This document shows positions 16,183 through 24,400 of a DNA stretch of 64,000 nt, one piece after another. The DNA is from Caldisericota bacterium. Its GTDB lineage: Bacteria; Caldisericota; JANLFM01. Within the stretch, counting starts at the first letter, position 1. Every line of letters begins with the position of its first letter. Position numbers and translations under genes: made by a program. The notes below the pieces were generated by a model. That model searched no databases and was not told the DNA's origin. It worked only from the letters and a program-made list of their open reading frames with translations. Location: positions 1 to 64,000 of the forward strand of contig JANLFL010000002.1 of assembly GCA_024655965.1 (NCBI GenBank). The letters are read 5' to 3'.

Positions 16183-16257
16183 GGCGCTGTAGAACAGTGG
16201 TTAGTTCGGCGGGCTCTCAATCCGCAGACCGGGGTTCGATCCCCCGCAGCGCTACCA
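16183..16257 (+). tRNA. tRNA-Glu (CTC)
   Basis: A complete cloverleaf with acceptor GGCGCTG/CAGCGCT (G-U first pair), anticodon loop CTCTCAA (anticodon CTC, codon GAG), T-arm CGGGG-TTCGATC-CCCCG and an encoded CCA end. Confidence 0.93.
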
Positions 16258-17010
16258 GTGAAGATGAAGTTCAAGGCTTGGGGGGTTACAGATAAGGGTT
16301 ACTATCGCTCCAACAACGAGGATGCCATTCATTTATCTCACGAAGAGGGCGATCTAAACCTATTTCCCTTTTTCATCGTAGCCGATGGGTTGGGGGGACA
16401 CGCTTTCGGGGAGGTTGCCTCCCGCCTGGCAGTGGAGAGAGCCTCAGAAATTCTTTTTAAATCGGGATCCCCGGACCATGAAGTCCTAAAAAGTGCTTTC
16501 CGGGAAGCCCACCAGGGGATCCTGAAAGCCAAGGAGGAAAATCCCGATTACCAGGAAATGGGAACAACCATGACCGCCCTCTGGTTAAAGGAGAACTATG
16601 CCCTGGTGGGGAACTGCGGTGATTCTCGGGCTTACCTTTTTCGCAACTCACATTTATTGCAGATCTCCAAGGACCACTCTTACGTTCAGGAACTAATTGA
16701 CAGGAGGCTGATCACTGCCAGGGAAGCTCGCTTCCACCCTTACCGGAACATCGTCACCGGGGTTTTGGGCCTTGAGGGTTCCTTTCGGACCGATGTCTTC
16801 CCCGTGGAAACCAGGGAAGGGGACCTCTTCCTCTTGACCACCGACGGCCTGACTGAAGAACTTTCCGATGAGGAAATTGAAAAAATAATCGCTACCCATC
16901 CCCCGGAGAATTTGATTTACGAACTTCTCTCGCAGGCGCTCGACCGGGGAGGCCAGGACAACATTTCCTTCATCGTGGTAAACTTATTGACAGACCAGTT
17001 TCCTTCGTGA
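16258..17010 (+). CDS. PP2C-family Ser/Thr protein phosphatase
   Basis: A phosphatase of about 250 residues like Stp/PrpC, dephosphorylating Ser/Thr (or arginine-independent) phosphoproteins in the cytoplasm with two Mn/Mg ions. Motifs: RSNNEDA (metal Asp), VADGLGGH, GTTMTAL, GNCGDSRAYL, TTDGLTEEL and GQDNISFIVV. The GTG follows the tRNA-Glu CCA end with no gap, and an in-frame ATG lies 6 nt later. Neither has an SD sequence, so after tRNA 3' processing the message would be leaderless or nearly so. No partner Ser/Thr kinase is adjacent. Confidence 0.88.
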   Translation: MKMKFKAWGVTDKGYYRSNNEDAIHLSHEEGDLNLFPFFIVADGLGGHAFGEVASRLAVERASEILFKSGSPDHEVLKSAFREAHQGILKAKEENPDYQEMGTTMTALWLKENYALVGNCGDSRAYLFRNSHLLQISKDHSYVQELIDRRLITAREARFHPYRNIVTGVLGLEGSFRTDVFPVETREGDLFLLTTDGLTEELSDEEIEKIIATHPPENLIYELLSQALDRGGQDNISFIVVNLLTDQFPS

Positions 17011-17109
17011 TTAATTTCTCCTCAAACAAGGGCAAGAAAGCAATTTGGAAAGGGGGGTTGTAAGGCTTTCAAATCTTTTCAAATTAAAAGGAAAGAAGGA
17101 GGTATGGTA

Positions 17110-19236
17110 ATGAGGAAAGTTTTAGTAAGCGCGTTGATCGCCTGCCTGGTATTCAGCCTGGCAGCGATCCCCATGACAGCGGCCACATCCCTGTCGGATA
17201 TCGCAGGGCACTGGGCGGAGAAATCCATCAATACCCTCCTGGAAAAGAACTACGTTTCCGGGTACCCGGACGGGACATTCAAGCCCGACAACCCGGTCAC
17301 CAGGGCGGAATTCCTAAAAATCCTCACCTCGGTTTTGAACATTTCCCCGGCAACCGGAGGAACATCGGAGTTCTCGGATGTTTCACCAGAGGACTGGTTC
17401 TTCGGCTACGTTGTGGCGGCAGTTGAGAAGGGAATCGTCTCCGGTTATCCCGATGGGACATTCAAGCCCAACAACCCGATAACCCGACAGGAAGCCGCAA
17501 AGATAGTTGTCAAAGCAAAGGGTCTTGACGAAACCGAAGCCGCGGTGGACTTCACCCTTTCCATGCTCTCCGATGGGGACCAGGTTGCGGAATGGGCCCG
17601 GCCCTTCGTCGCTTGTGCCGTGGAAGAGGAGATCATGATGGGCGATCCCTCGGGGGCCTTCAGGCCAAATGCCCAGATCACCCGGGCGGAGACCGCGACC
17701 ATCGGCTTCAGGATGCTTCCCGTGGAAGTTGCCGGGACCTTCATCTTCGGCAGGGGAGCTGATTCCGTGAAGCTTGATCCTGCCGATGTAACCGACGGTG
17801 AGTCCGCAAGGGCCACCGTTCAGATTTACGACACTTTGGTAATGTTTAAGGGGGAAACAACCCTGATCAAGCCAGGCCTGGCGAAAAGCTGGACAGTGTC
17901 CTCGGACAACCTGACCTGGGATTTCCACCTGAGAAAGGGCGTCAAGTTCCACGACGGGACCGACCTGAACGCGGAAGCGGTGCTCTTCAACTTCGAGCGC
18001 TGGTGGGACAAGGATAACCCCTATCACAAGGGGACATTTGAGTACTGGGAGTCCATGTTCAACGGCTTCAAGGGAGACGAGGGATGCGTGATCGAAAAGT
18101 TTGAGGTCGTCGACGAGTACACCTTCCGCATCGTCTTGAAGCAGCCATTCGCCCCGCTCCTCTCCAACCTGGCGATGTTCTGCTTCGCCATCGCTTCCCC
18201 CGAGGCCATCAAGTCCCAGGGACCCGAGAACTACGGCACTTCCACGGAATATCCCCCAGTTGGCACAGGGCCCTTCAAGTTCGTGGAGTGGGTGAAGGAC
18301 GACAGGATCGTCCTGGAGCGCAACCCTGATTACTGGGGCGAAAAAGCCAAAATTGAGAAGGTCATCTTAAAGGTGATCCCGGATAACTCCGCCAGATACC
18401 TGGCTTTGAAGTCCGGGGAGATCATGGGCATGGAAGGGGCCAACCCCGACGACGTCAAGGCTGCGAAGGCCGAGCCCGGAATCCAGGTGCTCCTGAGACC
18501 GGCAATGAACGTGGGAACCGTAATTTTCAACGTCACCGCATCCCCCTTCGACAAAGTCGAGGTGAGGAAGGCCATCGCCATGGCGATAAACAAGCCGGCA
18601 ATCGTTGAAGCCTTCTACGGTGAAACCGGACTGGTAGCCAATCAATTCCTGCCTCCATCCCTCTGGGGATACAACGACAAGCTGGAGGATTACCCCTACG
18701 ATCCGGAAGGGGCCAAAGCCCTGCTGGCTTCTGCGGGATACGCCGATGGCTTCGAGACCGATTTCTGGTACATGCCCAACCCAAGGCCTTACTTCCCCGA
18801 TCCCAAGGGGATTGCGGAAGCGATCGCTGCTGACCTCGCCAAAATCGGTGTTCGCTGCAACTTGAAGACCGAGGACTGGACGACCTACCTGGCTGACCGG
18901 AGAGAGGGCAAGTTTAACCTCTGGATGCTCGGGTGGACCGGAGACAACGGAGACCCAGACAACTTCCTCTTCTTCCACTACGGTGTCCCCAGACCGGGAG
19001 AGGGCAACTACAACAACCCCGAATTGATCAAGATACTCTCCGACGCCCAGAAGGTGGTTAACCAGGCGGAGAGGGCCGAACTTTACAAGAAGGCAGCAGA
19101 GATCATCCACGAGGACTGCCCCAGGCTGTTCATCGGCCACAACCAGGTCCCGCTTCTCTTCTCCACCAAGGTCACGGGCTACGTGGTTAACCCCACCTCC
19201 ACAGAAATTTACAACACAATAGTCCTTCTGCCTTAA
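17110..19236 (+). CDS. SLH-anchored solute-binding protein of a peptide-type ABC importer
   Basis: A 708-residue fusion. GGAGG lies 7 nt before the ATG used (MRKVLVSALIACLV, a signal peptide); the ATG six bases earlier is too close. After signal cleavage come three S-layer homology repeats (about 25-195) with the signature GYPDGTFKP twice and the related GDPSGAFRP. A family-5 solute-binding domain (DppA/OppA/NikA type, about 200-705) follows, with WDFHLRKGVKFHDG, GTGPFKFVEW and LERNPDYWG. Most such proteins are lipoproteins; here the SLH repeats would hold it to the cell wall instead. The two permeases follow directly, but no ATPases. Its ligand is unknown. Confidence 0.9.
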   Translation: MRKVLVSALIACLVFSLAAIPMTAATSLSDIAGHWAEKSINTLLEKNYVSGYPDGTFKPDNPVTRAEFLKILTSVLNISPATGGTSEFSDVSPEDWFFGYVVAAVEKGIVSGYPDGTFKPNNPITRQEAAKIVVKAKGLDETEAAVDFTLSMLSDGDQVAEWARPFVACAVEEEIMMGDPSGAFRPNAQITRAETATIGFRMLPVEVAGTFIFGRGADSVKLDPADVTDGESARATVQIYDTLVMFKGETTLIKPGLAKSWTVSSDNLTWDFHLRKGVKFHDGTDLNAEAVLFNFERWWDKDNPYHKGTFEYWESMFNGFKGDEGCVIEKFEVVDEYTFRIVLKQPFAPLLSNLAMFCFAIASPEAIKSQGPENYGTSTEYPPVGTGPFKFVEWVKDDRIVLERNPDYWGEKAKIEKVILKVIPDNSARYLALKSGEIMGMEGANPDDVKAAKAEPGIQVLLRPAMNVGTVIFNVTASPFDKVEVRKAIAMAINKPAIVEAFYGETGLVANQFLPPSLWGYNDKLEDYPYDPEGAKALLASAGYADGFETDFWYMPNPRPYFPDPKGIAEAIAADLAKIGVRCNLKTEDWTTYLADRREGKFNLWMLGWTGDNGDPDNFLFFHYGVPRPGEGNYNNPELIKILSDAQKVVNQAERAELYKKAAEIIHEDCPRLFIGHNQVPLLFSTKVTGYVVNPTSTEIYNTIVLLP

Positions 19237-19283
19237 AGGTTTCGAGGTAATACCCCTCGCAGATAAGATTTAGTTAATACAAA

Positions 19284-19317
19284 ATGGGGCTTGCAGAAAA
19301 CATACTGCAAGCCCCAT
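19284..19317 (+). terminator. Strong hairpin between binding protein and permease genes
   Basis: A 13-bp perfect stem (ATGGGGCTTGCAG and its complement) with an 8-nt loop is followed by AATTTTG. It likely stops most transcripts so that binding protein exceeds permease. It ends only 10 nt before the permease ATG, leaving no room for an SD sequence. Confidence 0.75.
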
Positions 19318-19327
19318 AATTTTGAAT

Positions 19328-20332
19328 ATGTTAGCCTTCATAATCCGAAGGATAATTTCACTTATACCCGTGCTAATCGGGGTCTCGATAATCGTGTTCT
19401 TCTTCATTCACCTGATCCCGGGTGACCCTGTCTTGGCAATTTTGGGCGAGAGGGCCACCGTGGAAAACGTGGAGCGTGCCCGCCATGAACTGGGGCTCGA
19501 TCGTCCCCTCTGGGAACAATACTTCCTTTACGTGAACAAAATATTCCACGGAGACCTGGGCCGTTCGATCCGGTCAAACACTCCAGTATCCCAGGAACTG
19601 GGGGCTAAGTTCCCGGCAACGGTGGAACTTTCCCTGTTCGCCCTGTTCATCGCCCTCCTCGTGGGAATCCCCGCGGGAATCATCTCGGCGGCAAAAAGGA
19701 ACTCGGTCATCGATACCACGGTGATGTTCGGGGCTTTAATCGGGGTTTCAATGCCCATCTTCTGGCTTGGGCTGATGCTGGCCTTCCTCTTTTCCGTTTT
19801 TCTGAAGTGGCTTCCCTTCTCCGGGAGGATCGACCCCATGATCACCCTCCCCATTAAGACCAACCTTCTCCTTTTGGACAGCATCCTTGCCGGGAACTGG
19901 GAAGCGTTCAAAAATTCCCTTTCCCACCTGATCCTTCCATCGCTTGCCCTGTCCACAATCCCCATGGCGATCATCGCCAGGATGACCAGGAGCTGCCTCC
20001 TTGAGGAACTGAGCCAGGATTACATCCGCACTGCCAGGGCAAAGGGGCTGAAAGAAAACCGGGTCCTCCTCAGGCACGCCCTGAAGAACGCCTTCCTACC
20101 AGTGGTAACGACCATCGGACTCCAGGCGGGGACCCTCCTTTCGGGGGCAATTTTGACGGAGACCATCTTTTCCTGGCCCGGGATCGGCAGGTGGATTTAC
20201 ATGGCCATCCAGTCCCGGGATTACCCCATCGTCCAGGGGGCAACCTTGCTCATCGCCTTAATATACGTTTTGGTCAACCTCCTGGTGGATGTTTCTTACG
20301 CCTTTTTAGACCCCAGGATCAGGGTCCAGTAG
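19328..20332 (+). CDS. Peptide/nickel-type ABC transporter permease (DppB family)
   Basis: A 334-residue permease with about six helices. The N-terminus MLAFIIRRIISLIPVLIG is standard for DppB/OppB. The coupling loop DYIRTARAKGLKENRVLLRHALKNAFLP and LSGAILTETIFSWPG identify the family. ATG is used; a TTG two codons earlier is possible. No SD sequence is available because a hairpin ends just upstream. It functions with the DppC-type permease 9 bp downstream and the SLH binding protein. Confidence 0.9.
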   Translation: MLAFIIRRIISLIPVLIGVSIIVFFFIHLIPGDPVLAILGERATVENVERARHELGLDRPLWEQYFLYVNKIFHGDLGRSIRSNTPVSQELGAKFPATVELSLFALFIALLVGIPAGIISAAKRNSVIDTTVMFGALIGVSMPIFWLGLMLAFLFSVFLKWLPFSGRIDPMITLPIKTNLLLLDSILAGNWEAFKNSLSHLILPSLALSTIPMAIIARMTRSCLLEELSQDYIRTARAKGLKENRVLLRHALKNAFLPVVTTIGLQAGTLLSGAILTETIFSWPGIGRWIYMAIQSRDYPIVQGATLLIALIYVLVNLLVDVSYAFLDPRIRVQ

Positions 20333-20341
20333 GAGAAACTG

Positions 20342-21244
20342 ATGGAAGAATTCGTCCCCGAAGTCGCAAAAAAAGAAGCCCAGTACTCCTTCTTCAAGCA
20401 AGCTGCCAGGAGGATGTGGGACACCCGGTCGGCGAGGATCGGGCTTTTCATCGTGGCATTCTTCGTGATCCTTGCGATCCTGGCCCCCCTCGTCCTTCCC
20501 TACGATCCCAAGACCGACTCCAACCTGCCAATGAAGCTGAAGCCCCCATCCTGGGAACATCCCTTTGGAACCGACCAGTTAGGGAGGGATGTCCTGGTGA
20601 GGGTGATCCACGGGGCGCCCATTTCCTTGAGGGTGGGAATTTCCGCCGTGGCTTTCGGCTTGATCGTGGGGACCTTCCTGGGCTTGATCGCCGGTTTCTT
20701 CCGCGGTGCCCTGGACTCCATCATCATGCGCTCCATGGACATCATGCTGGCATTTCCCGCCACCCTTCTGGCGATCGCCATCGTTGCCATGCGGGGTCCC
20801 GGGTTGAACAACACCATGCTGGCGATCGGGATCGTGTCAGTTCCCGGTTACGCCAGGATTGCCAGGGCTGCGGTCCTGGCCCTTCAGGAAAGGGAATACG
20901 TCTCCGCAGCGCGGGCAATCGGGGCAAAGCCGATGAGGGTCCTCTTCCGCCACATCCTTCCCAACGGGATTTCCCCCCTTGTGGTTCAGGCGACCCTGAA
21001 CCTGGCGACGGCGGTCCTGGAAGCAGCGGCTTTAGGCTTCCTCGGCCTGGGAGCTCAACCCCCTCAACCTGAATGGGGGGCGATGCTCTCCGATTCCTAC
21101 AAGTTCCTGACAGTGGGAGCCTGGTGGCCGGTTCTTTTCCCCGGATTGGGGATTATGCTCACAGTTTTGGGCTTCAACCTCCTGGGTGACGGGCTCAGGG
21201 ATGCCCTGGATCCCAGGATGATCGTGAAATCAAAATACTTTTAA
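20342..21244 (+). CDS. Peptide/nickel-type ABC transporter permease (DppC family)
   Basis: A 300-residue permease with the typical N-terminal cytoplasmic stretch, about six helices, HPFGTDQLGRD (a DppC hallmark), the coupling loop REYVSAARAIGAKPMRVLFRHILPN and the C-terminal GDGLRDALDPR. It pairs with the preceding DppB-type permease. The ATPase genes normally found after it are absent; an unrelated symporter gene follows, so ATPases must be supplied from elsewhere. Confidence 0.92.
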   Translation: MEEFVPEVAKKEAQYSFFKQAARRMWDTRSARIGLFIVAFFVILAILAPLVLPYDPKTDSNLPMKLKPPSWEHPFGTDQLGRDVLVRVIHGAPISLRVGISAVAFGLIVGTFLGLIAGFFRGALDSIIMRSMDIMLAFPATLLAIAIVAMRGPGLNNTMLAIGIVSVPGYARIARAAVLALQEREYVSAARAIGAKPMRVLFRHILPNGISPLVVQATLNLATAVLEAAALGFLGLGAQPPQPEWGAMLSDSYKFLTVGAWWPVLFPGLGIMLTVLGFNLLGDGLRDALDPRMIVKSKYF

Positions 21245-21318
21245 GGGAAGCCTTCAGCCCTTCCTGAACCCCAGAAGGCAAAAAATAAAACCATTCAGAA
21301 ACAAGGGAGAAGTCTGAA

Positions 21319-22842
21319 ATGGGAAATGACTTTTTTGTTCCTCTGGGGTGGGTGGATTGGGCTGTAATTTTGATCTTTTTTTCCATCCTCGTGGGGATGG
21401 GGGTTTACTTTTCCCGAAGGAGGATGGGCTTCGACGATTTTTTTTCCGCGGGAAGGAAAATCACTTCCCCCCTGCTTGTGGCAACTCTGGTTTCCACCTT
21501 TTACGGCCTGGGGGCACTTTTTGGCACGGGAGAGGTGGGATACATGTCCGGGATCGTGGCCATCTTCTCTTTCAGCATCCCTTTTTATTTTATGTTCATC
21601 ATCATGGCATTCCTCGCTCCCCGGATCAGGGACCGGAACCCGGAAGCCCGGACAATGGTGGACATAATGGGAGAGGCATACGGAAAGGGGACGAGGGTCA
21701 TCTCCGCCTTGACCAGTTTCCTGTATTCCACGAACACCATGGAGATCATGGGGATGGGTTTCATTTTCTCCCTTTTCTTTCACATCCCCTTCACCTGGGG
21801 TGTGGTCCTGGGAACGGTTCTTTCCCTGATTTACACTTTTTTCGGGGGTTTGAAGGCCGACATCCTCTCCGACCTCCTGCAGTTCTCCTTGATGCTCTTG
21901 ACCCTGGGGGTTGCCACCCTCTTGAGCTGGTCCTCGATGGGGGGAATTAACGGGATCCTGGAAGGCCTATCCCAGCTCACCGGGGGCGACCCCTCCACTT
22001 ACTTTCACCCTCTGGGGGGATTTCTCACCCTTCCCCTTTTCCTGGTTTACGGGGTTTCCGCCCTGGCGGTCCTGGGGGACCCGGCTTTCTTCCAGCGGAT
22101 CTTCGCCTCGGCTTCGGGGAGGGAGATCCGCAGGGGTTTTCTTCTGGGAATTCCCATGTGGCTCTCCTTCGACCTCTGCGTCACCCTGCTGGGGATCACC
22201 GCCGCGGCTGCTAACGGATTGGGAGTGATCGGCTCCACCCACCCGGACCAGGGGATCCTGGCGATCGTGGGGAAGTTTCTTCCTCCCGGATTAATGGGCC
22301 TCTTCGTGGCGGGGCTTTTCGCCACCGCCATGTCCACCGCCGACTCCTACTTCCTTGTGGGAGGGGGGAACCTGGTTTACGACATCTTCCGACCAATCTT
22401 AAAACCCCAAATTGAGGACCGCAGATTAACCAGATACACCAGGGTGGGGGTCCTGATATCCGCGGGGATTTCCCTGGCTCTGGTTTTCTATTTCGGAAGG
22501 ATCGTGGGGGTGTGGGTCTTCCAGGCCAGCCTGATCATCAATTCGGTCCTTGTCCCTCTCTACGGGGCACTTTTTGGGAAAGGAAAGAAGGAAAGGCTGG
22601 GAGGGGTTCTTTCCTCGGGGTTCGGTTTCCTTTCCACAATCCTCTTTTACCTGGCGATCTCCCTCTTCGGGTACTTCAACCCGGAGTGGGAGACCTTCAT
22701 GATCGATGTCCCGATTTTCGGCAGGACTTTCACTATCTGGCAGGAATACAACGTATTCTTCATCCTTCCCCTCTCCGCAATCCTCTATTTCCTGGGTAAC
22801 TGGCTTTCCAGGGAGAAAAGAAAATGGAAATCTGGAACGTAA
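21319..22842 (+). CDS. Sodium:solute symporter (SSS family)
   Basis: A 507-residue membrane protein with about 13 helices. It shows SSS features: FFSAGRKI near residue 40, a glycine-rich TM2 with STFYGLGALFGTGE, FGGLKADILSDLLQF around 175-190, and ATAMSTADSYFLVGGGN near 340. It would use the sodium gradient for uptake of a small organic solute; the substrate is not evident. Its stop overlaps a tiny membrane-protein gene, a common partnership in this family. Confidence 0.9.
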   Translation: MGNDFFVPLGWVDWAVILIFFSILVGMGVYFSRRRMGFDDFFSAGRKITSPLLVATLVSTFYGLGALFGTGEVGYMSGIVAIFSFSIPFYFMFIIMAFLAPRIRDRNPEARTMVDIMGEAYGKGTRVISALTSFLYSTNTMEIMGMGFIFSLFFHIPFTWGVVLGTVLSLIYTFFGGLKADILSDLLQFSLMLLTLGVATLLSWSSMGGINGILEGLSQLTGGDPSTYFHPLGGFLTLPLFLVYGVSALAVLGDPAFFQRIFASASGREIRRGFLLGIPMWLSFDLCVTLLGITAAAANGLGVIGSTHPDQGILAIVGKFLPPGLMGLFVAGLFATAMSTADSYFLVGGGNLVYDIFRPILKPQIEDRRLTRYTRVGVLISAGISLALVFYFGRIVGVWVFQASLIINSVLVPLYGALFGKGKKERLGGVLSSGFGFLSTILFYLAISLFGYFNPEWETFMIDVPIFGRTFTIWQEYNVFFILPLSAILYFLGNWLSREKRKWKSGT

Positions 22843-22940
22843 TCGCTTACGGGGCTTCCGCGGCGGCGATCATCGCCCCATTCCTGGTCCTTTATCTCTT
22901 TTTCAGGGAAGAGTCCAAAAGGAGAAAGCCCAAGCCCTGA
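22824..22940 (+). CDS. 38-residue membrane protein, symporter accessory subunit
   Basis: A short gene overlapping the symporter 3' end by 19 bp. The product starts MEIWNVIAYG, has one transmembrane helix (about 6-27) and a basic tail (SKRRKPKP). Small single-helix accessory proteins are known next to many SSS symporters and this matches them in size, position and topology. The purine-rich GGGAGAAAAGAAA before its ATG can serve as a ribosome site. Confidence 0.7.
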   Translation: MEIWNVIAYGASAAAIIAPFLVLYLFFREESKRRKPKP

Positions 22941-22954
22941 ATGGGAAATTCAAT

Positions 22955-23980
22955 TTAAGGGAGGGTGACCCACATTTCCTCGTCGTAGTACAGGTCACGC
23001 TTCCAGTCAACCTCTTCCGTGATAAGCGGTTTCGGTTCTCCCACCGCCTCGATCCTCACCAGGCTGGAGCGGAAAAAGTTCACGTCAGGTTTGCCCACCT
23101 TTACCGGCGCATTTGTGGCGATCCGGTATCCCCTTTCAGCGATTTCCCTGGGATCGAGGAAGTACTCGTGGAAATTCCTGACGATCTCCGTGACCGCGAA
23201 GTTCATCTTGAGCAGGTTTTCCTGAATGCTCTTCCACTTTTCCAGGGAGCATTCAATGCGGGTTAAACCAAAATATCCCGATGCCCCGTTCCCCTTCAAA
23301 GCCTGGACGCAGCGGGAAAGGAAAAGGGTTATTCCGGGAAGGGTCTCCACCGGATCGGTGAAAAAAACATCGAACTTGCCGTGGAGTTCCTCGGGAAGGG
23401 GTTTCCGGGCGTCGTAATCCAGGACCTCGTAGTTCTTCCATCCCCTCTCCCTGGCCTTTTCCCGAAGGAAATCGTTCAGCCTCCGGTCGATCTCGATCAC
23501 CTGGATTCTCCTGGGCAAGCCGGTCAAAGCGCAGGCCAGGGAGGTAAGGTCGTCGTCCCCCAGAAAGATGATCTCCCGGTCCTCCAAATCCCCCCGGCTA
23601 TAAAGGAACAGCGCCCGGGAGACGGTATCCGAGGGAAGGATGTAGCCCTGGTCGTAATCGGAGACCGCCCGGGGGCGACCCTGGGAAATTCTCTGGAATT
23701 CCTCGAGCAAACCGGAGAATTGGCCGTTGGCGATCACCGTCTTTCCATGACAGGCGGGGCAGGAAAGGTCCTCAAGTGGGGATAGCCCGGAGGAGAATTC
23801 CTTCCCCAGATCGGTAAGGTAGAAGAACTCCCCCCGGCTCTCGATAAAACCCCGACCTAAAAGGTCCCCCAGAAGCTGGGAAAAATTCTGGCCCGTTAAA
23901 TCGGAGTCCCTCAAAAGGCGCCAGTAGGATTTGGGGCCCTCAAGCAGGGCCTGCAAGACCCGTTGTTCAGCCTTTCTCAT
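22955..23980 (-). CDS. bpsA: Branched-chain polyamine synthase BpsA
   Basis: A 341-residue aminopropyltransferase making N4-bis(aminopropyl)spermidine from spermidine and decarboxylated SAM. An N-terminal winged helix (about 5-70) is followed by a Cys pair (CPACHG) and a Rossmann catalytic domain with FLGDDDLTSLA, VIEIDRRL, DYDARKPLP and FFTDPVETLPG, all typical of the thermophile BpsA family (formerly DUF43). The ATG used has AGGAGG 6 nt upstream; the earlier GTG would abut the SD. It is divergent from acpS. Branched polyamines stabilise nucleic acids at high temperature, supporting a thermophilic host. Confidence 0.9.
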   Translation of the reverse strand: MRKAEQRVLQALLEGPKSYWRLLRDSDLTGQNFSQLLGDLLGRGFIESRGEFFYLTDLGKEFSSGLSPLEDLSCPACHGKTVIANGQFSGLLEEFQRISQGRPRAVSDYDQGYILPSDTVSRALFLYSRGDLEDREIIFLGDDDLTSLACALTGLPRRIQVIEIDRRLNDFLREKARERGWKNYEVLDYDARKPLPEELHGKFDVFFTDPVETLPGITLFLSRCVQALKGNGASGYFGLTRIECSLEKWKSIQENLLKMNFAVTEIVRNFHEYFLDPREIAERGYRIATNAPVKVGKPDVNFFRSSLVRIEAVGEPKPLITEEVDWKRDLYYDEEMWVTLP

Positions 23981-24040
23981 TTTCACCCTCCTGTCATTAA
24001 TAATCTAACTTATTTAAAATAATAAAGGAGGAAAGGATAA

Positions 24041-24400
24041 TTGCAACCTGAAATTCAAGGAGTGGGAATTGACCTTGTGGAGATTCGGAGGATCAGGGAT
24101 CTGGCCCAAAGGTTCGGGGAAAGGTTTTTAAAAAGGGTTTTCTCCGAAAGCGAACTTGCCTATTCCCTTTCCTTTAATGACCCTTACCCTCACCTCGCCT
24201 GCCGGTTTGCGGCTAAGGAAGCCCTGGTCAAGGCAACGGGAATCCTTGAGACCCCCTTCAGGGAGATCTCCGTGGAAACCGTCAAGGGGGCTCCGGCCCT
24301 GAAAGTGGAGGGGAGGTTGAGGGAGGACCTGTTGGTTTCCCTCAGCCACACCGAGGACTACGCTGTGGCAATCGTGATAAAGAAAGGAGAAGGTGGATGA
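24041..24400 (+). CDS. acpS: Holo-[acyl-carrier-protein] synthase
   Basis: A 119-residue 4'-phosphopantetheinyl transferase that activates acyl carrier protein. Motifs: GVGIDLVEIRRI (metal-binding Asp), CRFAAKEALVKA (catalytic Glu/Lys) and VSLSHTEDYAVA. The length is typical. The TTG start has GGAGG about 9 nt upstream. It overlaps nnr by 4 bp (ATGA), a pairing common in bacteria. Confidence 0.95.
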   Translation: MQPEIQGVGIDLVEIRRIRDLAQRFGERFLKRVFSESELAYSLSFNDPYPHLACRFAAKEALVKATGILETPFREISVETVKGAPALKVEGRLREDLLVSLSHTEDYAVAIVIKKGEGG

